DNA of 64,000 nucleotides from Dendrophyllia cribrosa (taxonomy: Eukaryota; Cnidaria; Anthozoa; Scleractinia; Dendrophylliidae): assembly GCA_024195265.1 (NCBI GenBank), contig JAJLRJ010000008.1, positions 21,434,958-21,498,957 on the forward strand, read 5' to 3'. Both the position numbers and the translations under genes were made by a program. This document shows, piece by piece, positions 20,818 to 37,776 of this stretch (position 1 is its first letter; the number at the start of each line of letters is the position of its first letter). The notes beneath the pieces are model-generated. The model was not told the DNA's origin. It saw only the letters and a program-made list of their open reading frames with translations, and searched no databases.

Positions 20818-21240
20818 TTATAAATTTCCTGGATTTGCCACTGATTCCTCACCAGGATTGACAAAAACTGTTAAAGTTGAGTTGGCAATCTCGATGTAGC
20901 TGTCATAAGTTATGTGGCAGTTATCATTTTGTTTGTTGGAGAAATTTGAATTCAGCCTAATGCCATTATTAACAAAATGACCATTAAACACTTTAGGGAT
21001 GAGGTTGGCATCCAAAATTACAGCGAAATTTATCCAATGTTTAACGCTCAAAGAGTTATTAATCATCTCCCAACTTTTCTTTGGGTTATTAGTGTTATAA
21101 CAGCTGTCAATAGACTTAGCTTTGCACAATTCAATAGTGTCCTCATTTCCAGCTTTCTGGTAGAGTTCCCACTGGATCTAAGAGCTGCATTTGATAGCCC
21201 ACTTTTAGCTTTATCTGAGGGTTGATCTAGGGGAGGGAGT
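20818..21240 (-). mobile_element. LINE (non-LTR retrotransposon) remnant
   Basis: A minus-strand frame of 103 codons carries NNPKKSWEMINNSLS followed by LIPKVFNGHFVNNG. This is the characteristic linker between endonuclease and reverse transcriptase of animal LINEs. No RT core is present, so it is a short dead fragment. The clade is not assigned. Confidence 0.65.
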
Positions 21241-21280
21241 ATATTTCAATTGTATGACCTATTTGGAATGTGTTCATGTT

Positions 21281-22630
21281 TAGGAATACAAGAGTCAAGG
21301 CAACAAAGGTAACAACATGCAACATTACCCGAAAGAAGGGGACAAACAGCACAAGCAAGAAGACAATCTAACAATGCATGACAAGTTCAGCAGTGGGAAA
21401 AAACCTTATACGTGCAAGTATTGTGATGTGTGCTTTGCCAGGTCATCAGGTTGCAAGACTCACGAACGAATTCACACAGGAGTGCAATCTTATCAATGCA
21501 AGCACTGTGATAAGCGGTTTAACCATACAGCAAATTGCAAGAGGCATGAACGAATTCACACAGGAGAAAAACCTCACAAGTGCAAATATTGTGATAAGCG
21601 GTTTCGCCAGTCATCAGCTTGCAAGAGACACGAACGAATTCACACGGGAGTGAAGCCTTATAAGTGCAAGTATTGTGATAAGTGCTTTAATGATCAATCA
21701 ACTTTCAATACACATGAACGAAGCCACACAGGAGTGCAACCTTATCAGTGCAAACACTGTGATAAGCGGTTTAACCATTCAGCAAATTGCAAGAGGCATG
21801 AACGAATTCACACAGGAGAAAATCCTCACCAGTGCAAGTATTGTGATAAGTGGTTTAACCAATTGGCAAGTTGCAAGAGGCATGAACGAATTCACATAGG
21901 AGAAAAACCTCATAAGTGCAAATATTGTGATAAGCGGTTTAGCCAGTTATCAACTTGCAAGACATACGAACGAATTCACACAGGAGAGAAGCCTCATAAG
22001 TGCAAGTATTGTGATAAATGCTTTACCAGGTCATCACTTTGCAAGACTCACGAACAAATGCACACAGGAGTAAAACCCGATAAGTGCAAGTATTGTGATA
22101 AGTGCTTTAATGGTCAATCAGCTGTTAATAGACATGAACGAATTCACACAGAAGTAAAACCCCATAAGTGCAAGTATTGTGATAAGTGCTTTAATGGTCA
22201 ATCAGCTGTTAATAGACACGAACGAATTCACACAGGAGTGCAACCTTATCAGTGCAAGCACTGTGACAAGTGGTTTAACCAGTTGGCAAATTGCAAGAGA
22301 CACGAACGAATTCACACAGGGGTGCAACCCTATCAGTGCAAGCATTGCGATAAGCGGTTTAGACAGTCTTCAGATTGCAACAGGCACGAACAAATTTACA
22401 CAGGAGTGAAGCCTCATTGCACGTGTATTTCATTGCCAAATCTCAGTAAAGCGATTTTATTATTTAGCAGAGAAGAAGAGACTGATTGTTTGATACATCA
22501 TGATAATATCAAAATCGTCCACATACCCATATATACAATAGCCCAATTTCGATATATTAAAATTCAACTTGAAACAAAAGACATCACTACGAGGCTTAGG
22601 GGAATGATAGTAGGGATTTATATGGTTTAG
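21281..22630 (+). CDS. C2H2 zinc-finger protein, 12 fingers (possibly truncated)
   Basis: The frame runs from an apparent splice acceptor (TTTAG at 21,276-21,280) through Met 21,317 to a stop at 22,630; upstream exons are not identified. Twelve C2H2 fingers with TGEKP-like linkers lie between about 21,400 and 22,415. Most have Cys at helix position +4 (ANCKRH, SACKRH) where the family normally has Leu. Finger 7 lost its first zinc His (TYERIH) and finger 12 its second (HEQIYTG). Contact residues differ among fingers, so a specific DNA site is plausible. After finger 12 the frame enters unrelated sequence and a palindromic MITE (22,537-22,697), so the last roughly 70 residues are not family-like. 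The product is probably a nuclear regulator or a decaying copy. Confidence 0.8.
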
Positions 22631-22697
22631 TCCCCTAACCCTCGTAGTGATGTCTTTTGTTTCAAGTTGAATTTTAATATATCGAAATTGGGCTATT
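22537..22697. mobile_element. Palindromic MITE overlapping the zinc-finger stop
   Basis: AATAGCCCAATTTCGATATA and its reverse complement at 22,678-22,697 bound two arms of about 67 bp that pair almost perfectly around a short loop (about 22,604-22,630). The zinc-finger reading frame ends within the loop. Confidence 0.85.
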
Positions 22698-23571
22698 ACA
22701 TTGACATTTACTCTCTTTTATTTCTACAACAACAACAACGATTTATTTTCAAATAATAAAACAAAATATACTAGCAACCCGCAAATAACTAGAGTTAATC
22801 GTGGCGGCTTGCTGCGCACTAAACAATTGCAGAAGCTCACAACAAGAAGTGATAATTTACAATTACGTTCAATCACATCAGTTTTAGTTTTTTAGTTCTT
22901 TTTCTAGATCGCTGTTAATTAAAGCAGTCATTCATGTACCAAAAAAATATATTGCGTTTGTATTGCGTCATTTTCCTTGAAACTTCCAAATACTTGTTGA
23001 GTCGACGAAATCCTTGCTCGCAGGATTCAGTGTTGACGCTTTTGATCTCAGAAAACTGGGGGAGATGCGGATGAAATTTACATTTTGGCTTGTGTAGGGG
23101 CATACAAACTGCTTCCGTGTGATTGGAAACATGCAAATGTTAAGAAATGGACTCCTGGTCAAACTTGTTTTGTGCTCATTTATTAAAAGTTTTAGCATAA
23201 TTATTTAAAGTTTTGAAAAAGCGGTTGTAGTTGAGTGTGAAATTCAGAAACTTTTATTTTGTGTGGGAAGAGGTTGGTGTGAGGTGGAGAGTTGGTGCGA
23301 GAACTATAGCAATGCCGGGATATGGAGGCTGCTCAGTTTTTCAAAAATGGTTCATAAGTGGTATACGGCCATTTTAAACAAGACCCAGGCTGCACTGGGT
23401 ACATGTACATGTTAAACCAGGCTGATCTTCAGAATACTCCTAGCCCACCCCCATAAGCCGCTTTGTTTATCCCAAAGCACTGGCAGATTCAAGTTAATAA
23501 TGCATTCCTGATTGACCATTGCAAGGTTCCAAAAATAATGCAAATACGAATATGATTATAATCAAATGTTT

Positions 23572-23861
23572 CTGCGCCTTTCAATAATATGCGGAATTTG
23601 AAATTCAAATTTCCACCAACAGTTGCGGCGTTTTACACTGCTGTCAATCATCTTAGCTTACCTCTCAGGAAACAGATCTTCACTTCAATGAGTTCAAAAG
23701 GTCACGTCCCTGCATTATGCTGGTAGATTTCGATCCATTTTGTTTGTTTCTTTTTTACATGGTCCGTTGGCTTTTGTATTAATTATGATTGACGGCAGGG
23801 AATAACGCAACCGTTGGTGGAGATTTGAATTTCAAATTATGCATGTTATTGAAAGGCGCAG
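23572..23861. mobile_element. MITE with about 80-bp inverted repeats
   Basis: CTGCGCCTTTCAATAATATG at the left corresponds to the reverse complement of CATGTTATTGAAAGGCGCAG at the right. Similarity continues inward through AATTTGAAATTCAAAT and CCACCAAC for about 80 bp. No coding content. Confidence 0.8.
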
Positions 23862-24094
23862 TAAATGTACTTTACCAAACATTTTATCAATTTGTTACTG
23901 TTACTAATGACTGTGCTAGATCATATGGTAGGTGGAGGTAGCATGGAACAAGGCAAGGAATTTCTTACATGACAAAAGGGTATTTTGTGTAACGTTTTCT
24001 CATATTCCAGGACGTTATCACAAGATGCTTAACTGGTTTATCTTCAAGACTTCCCTGTTTCAAGTTTTAAAAATAGACAATCACGCACTAGACT

Positions 24095-24260
24095 GCTGTC
24101 CCTTTTCAGTCAGTCAAGCAGGCAAGCTAATCACGAAAACAAGCTTGGTGAGACTAAAGCGAGCGAACGATTCCCCCATCGGCTTGTGTTACTTTCGCTT
24201 GCTCAATCTCCAGCAAGATGCTCACCCACTTGACTATCCAGAGGAACTGCTAGCCGGGAT
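24095..24260. repeat. Dispersed repeat, copy 1
   Basis: Contains GCTAATCACGAAAACAAGCT and GGTGAGACTAAAGCGAGCGA. A diverged copy lies at 29,615-29,830, indicating a medium-copy element of unknown class. Confidence 0.6.
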
Positions 24261-24470
24261 GATTTTAAACACTCCCCGGAGTGTCAACATCAGAATATGA
24301 AATGGGCCGAACATGAACAATGAAGGTGTAAAAAGAAAGGCCATGAGCCGGAACTACCGGAAGGCCTCTTCACAGGCTTGATATAAAAGCAAAGAGCAGT
24401 TGTTTTTTATTTATGTTGTAACGCATGTAATGATATTCAAGCTGACTTCGTAACAGTGTTTACACCCCTT

Positions 24471-24681
24471 TTAACCCCTTCACTCCCAGAGATAACATGG
24501 AGAAGTGTGGTGTAGCTATAACTTTTAAGTCGGTGGACGAAATCCTATGGTGTGACCATTGAAATGAAACCTCTGGCAGTACTTTTGCATGATACCATTT
24601 GTTTTTCAATATTATACAAAATGAAATTCGGGATTTTTCTTGAATTTTGATTTTTGGCACTCTTGTGAGTTAAAGGATTAA
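24471..24681. mobile_element. MITE, TTAACCCTTT family (copy 2)
   Basis: TTAACCCCTTCACTCCCAGA and a right end of TTGTGAGTTAAAGGATTAA enclose the same interior as the copy at 19,799. Confidence 0.75.
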
Positions 24682-24916
24682 TATTCCTTTACTCAGCCAG
24701 ACAACTCAGTGCAGTAAAAGTAAGTATTCCATGTTGATGTTCTTAGTTTTATTGATCAAAGTGTTAAAAAATAGTCAATGTCTGGAAACTGCATGATAAC
24801 AAATCAACGAACAGAGCAATGGAAAAACCGCATTAAAAAACATTGCAACAACTCCAATAAAAGCCTGCAATTTAAACAGAAATTTTCTTTATCTACGATA
24901 ACTGAACAATACTACA

Positions 24917-24931
24917 CTACAATTCATCTTT
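24917..24931 (-). other. KDEL-stop in a shifted frame
   Basis: Minus-strand AAAGATGAATTGTAG encodes KDEL and a stop. It follows residues LDILTYFQQAKQGG in the same frame, which match the expected ERp29 end. It is two bases out of frame with the upstream exon. Confidence 0.85.
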
Positions 24932-24960
24932 TCCACCTTGCTTAGCTTGCTGGAAATATG

Positions 24961-30840
<5,880 letters not shown>

Positions 30841-31127
30841 TTTTGGCGACCTGATCCTGCCTGTCCGGCCGTGCAACTTATATTACTCTTCACTCCCTCT
30901 TCACTTTGGAAATTTTCCAATTTAGGTTTTTTGGCCAGCGGAAACTAAATCAGGGCTATTTCCTTGCAGTGATTTGTGGGATTTTTATCTTCCCATGAGT
31001 CTCTTTGTGCGTCACTTGCTGCAGCTGTTTGCACGCTGTTGAAAAGTTTGTGTTTAAGTGACGTTTTTCTTTGGCGAAAAAACCGTTTTGAGGCATCATT
31101 TGGAAGGATTCTTTCCTTGGAGTTAAG
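30841..31127. promoter_or_regulatory. Bidirectional promoter region, ERp29 / SRSF3-like
   Basis: Only about 290 bases separate the ERp29 start codon (minus) from a good donor (AAG|GTAAAA at 31,128) that probably ends the 5' UTR exon of the SRSF3-like gene (plus). Both promoters must lie here unless further upstream exons exist. A CRE-like GTGACGTT occurs near 31,057. No TATA box is evident. Inferred from gene arrangement. Confidence 0.5.
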
Positions 31128-33612
31128 GTAAAAGAGCTTTAGAAGCTAGGTAGAGAGAGGATTTTGCTGCATTTCAAAGGTTAAAAGCATTAAAGGCTTC
31201 ATACTGGACGAAAGCTACTCCATGCGGGATCGCTCAGCTCAGAACAACGGTCAAATAGGCTTGAGTTTCAGAATATTGTAAGATTAAGGTTATTGTTTAT
31301 CGCATTCAGCGAAAAACTGTTTCCTTTTAGTTTTCATGGTTAAATGCTGGTGTGTGATTTGTGTTAATTGTTAAACCTGTTGTTCATCTGTTCGAATTTC
31401 CATCTGTCCAGTTGTCATTGAATAACCGCGCACATGACAGCGTCGTTTGTACGCGTGCATGTGATGTAAGTCTCATCAGTTAGTAACGTGTGCTAACTTG
31501 CAAATTACTGCTCAGATTAATTTTGTAATTTCATTGTAGGTTCTCCAAATATGTTTAAGAATATATAATGTCGAATTGGAATGCCTTAATTAATAATTGA
31601 TAGTTTAAGTTTAAGGTAGACATATGATAAAAGAAAAACACATTGCTTGGACCAAGCTTTTCCTACAGGATAGTGAATATTCGTGTTAGCAGATTTTTGA
31701 AGCTCATGGGACTCTTCAGACCCCTTGTTATGTCTAAATGAAATCCAAAATATCAACCAATCAATTAGAGCATGCTCTGAAGCTAGCCACGTTCTGTTCA
31801 AGGGAAGTGGTTTGTGTTGTGGATTGTGTTGCCAAGCTTGAACAAGCCTGATATAACAATCTTTTTCATTATGGTATTTTGTTTTGGTTCTATTTTTTGT
31901 ATTCCTAAGAAAATAGGTAAATCTAGGGTTCTGCGTGTAGGTGAATGCATTGTCTCTGTGATTTGTCTTAATAATTATATTTGCCTGCTAACATGATACA
32001 GATAATAATTACTTAAGAAGGGTGATAGTTCAAGGGAGGCCATTGTTTCAAACACTGCTTGTAGAAGTTGTGCCCTAAATATCTCTTTTATTATTTCATC
32101 AAATCATCAAAAAATAACCATTAAAGTGTTCTACAGTAAATTGATATTCTTTAATATTAATGTTCAGTAGCAATAATAATTTATAGGGCTCGAAAAATAT
32201 AATTTAAACTTGACCCTTTGGGCAAGTAAATTTGTCTTTTACCATGGGTTGAAATGTGTAACGTGCATTCACACGGTCTTAAGCTGGTGCAGGAGATTGG
32301 AAGCAAGTTGTTCTAGCGAATTGATTCCAAATATGGTTGTAACAACTTCTTAGCAAATTAAATAATTGGAAGCTTGTTTTGAAGCATACAAGAGACAGTT
32401 GCACGTTTCAACCCACTTATGGGTTTCTGGTTTTACTTGCCCAGACAAATTTTTTAAAATTATTATTTTCCTTAGCTTAAATACTTCAAAATCAGCCAGT
32501 CCGTTTCCACTGACATATCCACTGAAGGACTAACCCTGAAACGTCTGGATTTTCTAATTTTTGGCACTTTTTAAAATTAACATTTTTCATTAGTCATTGT
32601 ATCACAAGTGCCACGTAGCTTTACAGTGCGACCACACGAACCGAGGCCACCCAGACAAATTTTGAAATTAGCCAATCACAAGTCAAGATCTAGACAATAA
32701 AATAGTGCATAATTATACTTGACCAGTTGTTTGGTGCAGCCGAGCGCAAAATTTAAATTCTGAACTGCGCGCTGTGTCGAGAATCTTCGATGACCAAAGG
32801 CTAAAAATGAATTGCCGCGTTTGGATAAATCAATCCGGAAGGTATTTTGTTAACAGCGCCGAAACTCACAAATTCTATGCGAGGAAGTTTGCCTGGTTTG
32901 CCTGAAATGAGCGGCCGTCACGTTTACTTTGGATTGTTCAAAATTCCTTTACTGCTGGCTTTGATTCTGGCCAACCCAGACATTGTCATAACAATTTCCA
33001 GCTTGATTTATATAAAAGTGACAATTCTTCATTGTTATCATTTGGGTAATGAAGAATTTATGGATATCAAAGGTTCGCAACACACCACAGTTCAGAATTT
33101 GAACTGGTCAAGTATAATTTTGCGCTATTTCATTGTCTAGATCTTGACTTGTGATTGGCTAATTTCAATTTGTCTGGGTGGCCTCGGTTCGTGTGGTCGC
33201 ACTGTAAAACTTTTTTGTTCAACTGTGATGTCCGTATTCTTGCCTGTCGGGCAAGTTAGTGGGGAAAGTTACAATGTACTTGCCCGACACAAAAATCTAC
33301 TTGTCCCAGACAATGGGGCAGGACTTTTTTTAGCCCTGATTTATTGCCCCTTTCGCCCCCGGATTTTTTTAAGGAAATGTGGTATTCTTCCTAATAAAGT
33401 TCTGAGATGAGTAATTTATTTATTTTTTTATTTACTCAACTTTAATTATACAGATCTTAACATACTATACAAATTAAAGACAAATTAACAATTAAAATAA
33501 ATGTAAAAATACAAGATCTGAATAATTAGGTCAGTTTATACAGAATACAAAGATTCCTTATAAAAATAAACTGCCTCAATGTAGCTAAAATAATTTATTT
33601 GTTATGTTTCAG
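31128..33612. other. Predicted 5' UTR intron of the SRSF3-like gene
   Basis: Bounded by AAG|GTAAAA at 31,128 and TTTCAG directly before the start codon at 33,613. It contains a TIR transposon (32,622-33,206) and AT-rich DNA. The donor assignment is tentative. Confidence 0.5.
32622..33206. mobile_element. Non-autonomous TIR transposon, about 130-bp inverted repeats
   Basis: TACAGTGCGACCACACGAAC at the left and its reverse complement at 33,187-33,206 bound long arms that also share GATCTAGACAAT and ACTGGTCAAGTATAAT. The ends read TA-CAGTG...CACTG-TA, as in Tc1/mariner-like MITEs with TA targets. The 97-codon frame inside has no known domain. Confidence 0.85.
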
Positions 33613-36600
33613 ATGTCAGCAAGAACATACCACAAAGTCTATGTTGGTAACCTTGGTAACAATGGTTCTAAACAAGAGCTGGAAAGGGAGTTTGAGAGAT
33701 TCGGAAGGCTTCATGATGTTTGGGTGGCCCGTAATCCCCCAGGCTTTGCCTTTGTGGAATTTGAGGATCAGCTTGATGCAGAAGATGCTATAAAGTCACT
33801 AGATGGGGCTCGTATTTGTGGAGAAAAAGTTCGTGTGGAAATGGCTCGAAACCGTGGCTCTAAAGGAGGAGGTGGTGGTGGTGGTGGAGGAGGTTTTCGC
33901 TCCGGTCGCTCTGATTACCGCGATGATCGTGGTGGTGGGCGGCGTTTTGATGACCGTGATCGTTATGATGACAGATCAAGATCACCGTACAGGTTTGTTT
34001 GTTATTCTGTGTGAATCTAATATAGGCACATTACTCTAAAATAATAATTCATTATTTTAATATTGATTTATGGAGTCCCTGTTTAGCCTTGGCTCATGAT
34101 TTGATACTTGTTTCTTTTTTTAATTGAACCTGGTCACTCTTGAGGGTAAATGGGTTAAGGCAGTAATAAGTATTGTAACATACATTGTTCTTTTATCAAT
34201 TCTGTTGACTAAATGACTAGTTCATCTTGTCTATTTACATTGTATTCTGGTGCATTTAGAAATGTTATCATATGTTTTTATTGTTAAAAACAATAAATTA
34301 AAAAAGGATTTTATAAAAGACTATTTTGCAAGTTATGTTTTAATTGAAGAATGTATCTTTTCAAAATTATTCTGTTTTTGGAAAATGTACTGTAGTCTTG
34401 ATTTTAGCTACCAGACATTGCAAGAATTTTCCTATGGTTACAGCCATTACTTTGCCTTGTAGCAAATCCAGCAACTGTGACACAAGAGTGATCTCTGGTA
34501 AATTTCTTCTGTTTGTTGAGAAACAGTAGGAATCACTTATGCCTTGAGTTTCAAGGCAGTTTAATGGCTGTCACTTGGATAAAATGCGTAGATAGTGTAT
34601 TTAGGTTAGCATTTTGTGTTAATTATTTTTCTGATGTCACTGTCATATCTGGGTTATTCTCTAGGTTCATCTAAGCATCGCCCCCATTAAAGAGCTCAGC
34701 CAACTTGACCACTTTCGCATGGTTCTAAGCCCCACGATGTGCTGAAACCCAAAGATCTTCCCCTTCAACTTCGTTCAAATGGGCTTCTCCTAGGCAGAAC
34801 CCTGCTCCCATCAACCACCGTCCTCCCACCAACTTCCTTTCACTTCAACCTCCCTTCATTGCCCTGAGAGTAAACTCATCAATGTCTTCCCTTCATGCAT
34901 CCTTCCTTCCCACCCACGGCTTAACCCTCCGAAGTTGTGCGTCGACTTAATTTAAATCATACGACAACACCGACACCTATTTGCAGCAATCAACTTCTTT
35001 TTTTGGTGTCTACTACTGCGATGTCGAGTATCATTCCTATCTGTATTTGGAGTGATCCTTCAAAAGTGCGCTTTTCAAAAATCTACATGTAAATCGTTGT
35101 CGACAGCCTTCATGTTTCAAGGTATACATCTACGAACCTCTTTTCAGCATCTACCCATCTACCTAGCATTCAGATACAGAGTAGTCTTTTTAAACATGGC
35201 AGCATCCACATCAAAAGTTAACAACAAAATCACCTACGTCAGCTTTCAAGGAATCAGCTGTGCTGTTGCAAACTTAAATGCTTAGAATGTGTTTAAGTTG
35301 TGGAAAGAGATGTAAAAAGCCCACCAAACAAAGAGGTGATCCTACAATGACAAGCTTCTCTGCTGTCAAATTCCAGCCAACCTCCACATCATGCCAGGTC
35401 CCACAGCATGCATGTACAGAGCTCCTACTCTGTCATTGTCCTGGGTTACACTCACTTGTAAAACCAACAGTCTACAGCTTCTTCTGAGTACATCATCTGC
35501 TTTGCTGTGGTCAGTCAAGGCATTAAGTGCAACAAATATTAGCTCCGTACTGTTATGGCTATTGATCTTCTGGCAGCCTACGCACCATCAAAATGTCTTC
35601 ATCCTACTGTCACTTGCACAGCGACATGCATTGACAATTTAGAGCAGTATGTTACCAAATTGCTTAGAATGGTTTGAGAAAGACTGTGCAACTAGAGCTG
35701 CAATTAGGAAGGATATAAGTGTGGAATTGGAGGGTTTGGAAGGGTAATGTTCTGCCTCATCCTCATTTACAAATCTTAATTTCTTTGGGAACAAGGTGAT
35801 GGGGTAATTTCCAATGTATTATTTCCAATTGTATACTTTTAGTTTAACATTACTTCTTTAATGTCTTGTTTCAAGGTTGACATTTAAAGTGCAACTAACC
35901 CCCAATAATGTTTTTCGCCAAACGAAATCTCCTAATTGTCCTGATTACCTGTGCCAAAATATGTTAACGTAGTATTTTTCCTTGATTTTTTATAGTTTTT
36001 TAAAGTTTCAAATTATGGCGGTTCTTTCGGCCAGTACCGAGTAATGTGAAGAATGGGTCCGAGTTTTGCTTTGACATCTTGTGACGTCATCGAAGGAGAT
36101 TGATTTTATGCAAAGAGCAAAGGAACAGTGGGCAAACACAAAAAAGGGCATTGGAGTGCACAAAATCCCTTTTTTGGCTTTTGAGTACCATTTGCATTAA
36201 AATGCCTTCTCCTTTGTCGCTTTGCGGTGATATGCTTATGAGAACGTGGCAAAATAGTCTTCTTCTCCTAACTTCAAACAGCTGTAGAAATGCGGGGATT
36301 TTATCAATTACGATAATTTTTTCGTACAAGTAATCAGGACAAACAGGAGATTTTATTTAGCGAAAGAAAAAAATTGGGGTTCAGTTAGTTGCACTTTAAA
36401 GGAATTGGTTACAGTTATAAAGCTATAAAAACAGAATCTTATCACATACATGATTTAAGGTTCTGGTAAAAATAATAGTTAAAAAGAAATGATTAATTTT
36501 TTGTAAAACGTTCTTTCAAACTTGTGGTTTATTTATTGTCTTTATTACTTTGTAATCCTTTGAACAGGTCGCCACCACGCAGAAGAGGCAGATCCCCTGA

Positions 36601-37776
36601 AGGAGACAGGCAAGTAGAGCCATCTCAATAATTCATTGATTGGTTCCCTATTTTTTCAAATTTACTTTTTTGATCATTCTACCACTTGATGTTACCTTTT
36701 TTTTGCTTGTTAAGTTGTAATCAATTCGTCTGTTTTTTGTTTCTATATGTGAGGCTTTTGATTGGGACGTAGGTGGATTGAAAGTGTAACCATTGTTTCA
36801 GAGGTTGAGAACAATAGCTAAACTTGTAAATTACACTTGTAAAAGTGAATATAGAGAAACTGGAGCTATGCCTGGCACCGATAGGCCCTCTTGTTTGATC
36901 AGATTGACTGTTGACAATCTTTATCAACATGTTTGTTTGTATGGACTATATTTCATAACAGGTGGAGGAGGAAGGAAGGGGGGAGGAGGCAGATCCCCTG
37001 AAGGAGACAGGCAAGTAGAGCCATCCCAGTAACAACTCAGTCAATAAGAACAAACTTTTTAATAAGTCATTGCTTGGTTCACTATTTTAACAAATTTACT
37101 TTTCCCATCATTTTACCACTGAGTTAATGTTCCAATTATTGTTTTGTGTTTGTATGGAAGTGGTTTGCATGTCAGGCTTTTGACTGGGATGCAGGCAGTT
37201 TGAGCATGGTCTTCGCATCTTGTTGTACTTTCTTTCCACAAGAAAATTTATTCCAGAACGTTTTAGTCTATCTTCACCAAGATGTATAATAGGGTACCAG
37301 AGAGCCATTGGGGAACCTAGCAAAAAGTCAATACTGGATAGTTATCCTGCAATGACACAACCACGCCATCTTAGGGGAGTAGTAATGCAACTTATCATTG
37401 TCTGCTAGAGAAACTGTAGCTAAGCCTGGCACTAATATACCCTCCCTCAGTTTGACTGTTGACGATATGTTTTCCAACTTGTTTGTTTGTATACAAATGT
37501 AGCGCTGTCACTTTTTTTCTAAATAGGGTTAGGGTTAGGTGAGGAAGTGAAGAAAGTTGGTTTCTTGTGTTGTCAGCGTTCTGTTTTTCTATCAAAGTAG
37601 TCAGGGCTTGAACACATAATAGCCAGGGAAAATCCCCCAACCCCGGCCCTTAGTGACAGCCATGCAACTGTACATAGAACATTGCAAGTTTATTTCATAA
37701 CAGGTGGGGAGGAGGAAGAAAGGGAGGAGGAGGAGGAAGAGGAAGGAGCCGGTCTCGTAGTCCAAGGAGATTCTAA
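33613..37776 (+). CDS. SRSF3: SRSF3-like SR splicing factor
   Basis: Nuclear SR protein acting in splice-site choice and mRNA export. Exons 33,613-33,992, 36,568-36,609 and 37,704-37,776 join in phase to give 164 aa, the same length as human SRSF3. The N-terminal RRM has RNP2 VYVGNL and RNP1 GFAFVEFE, and a Gly run and an RS tail ([17 protein letters not shown]) follow. No CCHC knuckle is present, which favours SRSF3 over SRSF7. The start codon is the first base after a TTTCAG acceptor, so the 5' UTR is spliced. Exon 36,568-36,609 ends at a GC donor (CAG|GCAAGT). A GTAAGT donor at 37,789, 12 bases after the stop, indicates a spliced 3' UTR, perhaps resuming after GCAG near 38,037. Intronic candidates for regulated exons are listed separately. 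Confidence 0.9.
34665..35121 (+). promoter_or_regulatory. Candidate poison cassette exon of the SRSF3-like gene
   Basis: Within the intron after the RRM exon, a C-rich, G-poor block follows a TTCTCTAG acceptor and could end at CAAG|GTATAC. Joined to the RRM exon it reads AG-G TTC ATC TAA, an immediate stop. It is packed with CTTCAAC, CATCAAC and CTTCATC words resembling the WCWWC-type sites bound by SRSF3. Vertebrate SRSF3 has an autoregulated poison exon in the equivalent intron. The 3' limit is uncertain. Confidence 0.5.
35884..36399. mobile_element. TTAA-flanked MITE, AGTGCAACTAACCCC family (copy 1)
   Basis: TTAA-AGTGCAACTAACCCCC at the left and AGTTAGTTGCACT-TTAA at the right. It shares ends with the large palindromic element at 47,367-48,497. 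It lies in the last large intron of the SRSF3-like gene. Confidence 0.8.
36962..37010 (+). other. Duplicated RS-domain exon with frameshift (possible poison exon)
   Basis: A near copy of exon 36,568-36,609: both end in AGGCAGATCCCCTGAAGGAG ACAG and the GC donor GCAAGTAGAG. This copy is 49 nt instead of 42. Spliced in the same phase it hits TGA at about 37,000. Flanking intron sequence is duplicated too, indicating a tandem segmental duplication of about 400-700 bp. Whether it is used is unknown. Confidence 0.6.

Larger units (their letters stand above)
22698..24916. other. Non-coding DNA with two repeats
   Basis: No gene is supported. The 122-codon frame at 23,932-24,300 overlaps a dispersed repeat (24,095-24,260) that is also found at 29,615-29,830. 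The frames at 22,915-23,198 have no recognisable motif. Confidence 0.4.

Noticed and set aside
23932..24300. 122-codon plus-strand frame as a gene
   Set aside because: Its second half is a dispersed repeat also present at 29,615, and no domain is visible.
32847..33140. 97-codon frame with hydrophobic segments
   Set aside because: It lies wholly between the arms of a non-autonomous transposon and has no family resemblance.
37523..37541. Interstitial telomeric repeat
   Set aside because: Only about two and a half TTAGGG-like units occur, within chance expectation for this composition.
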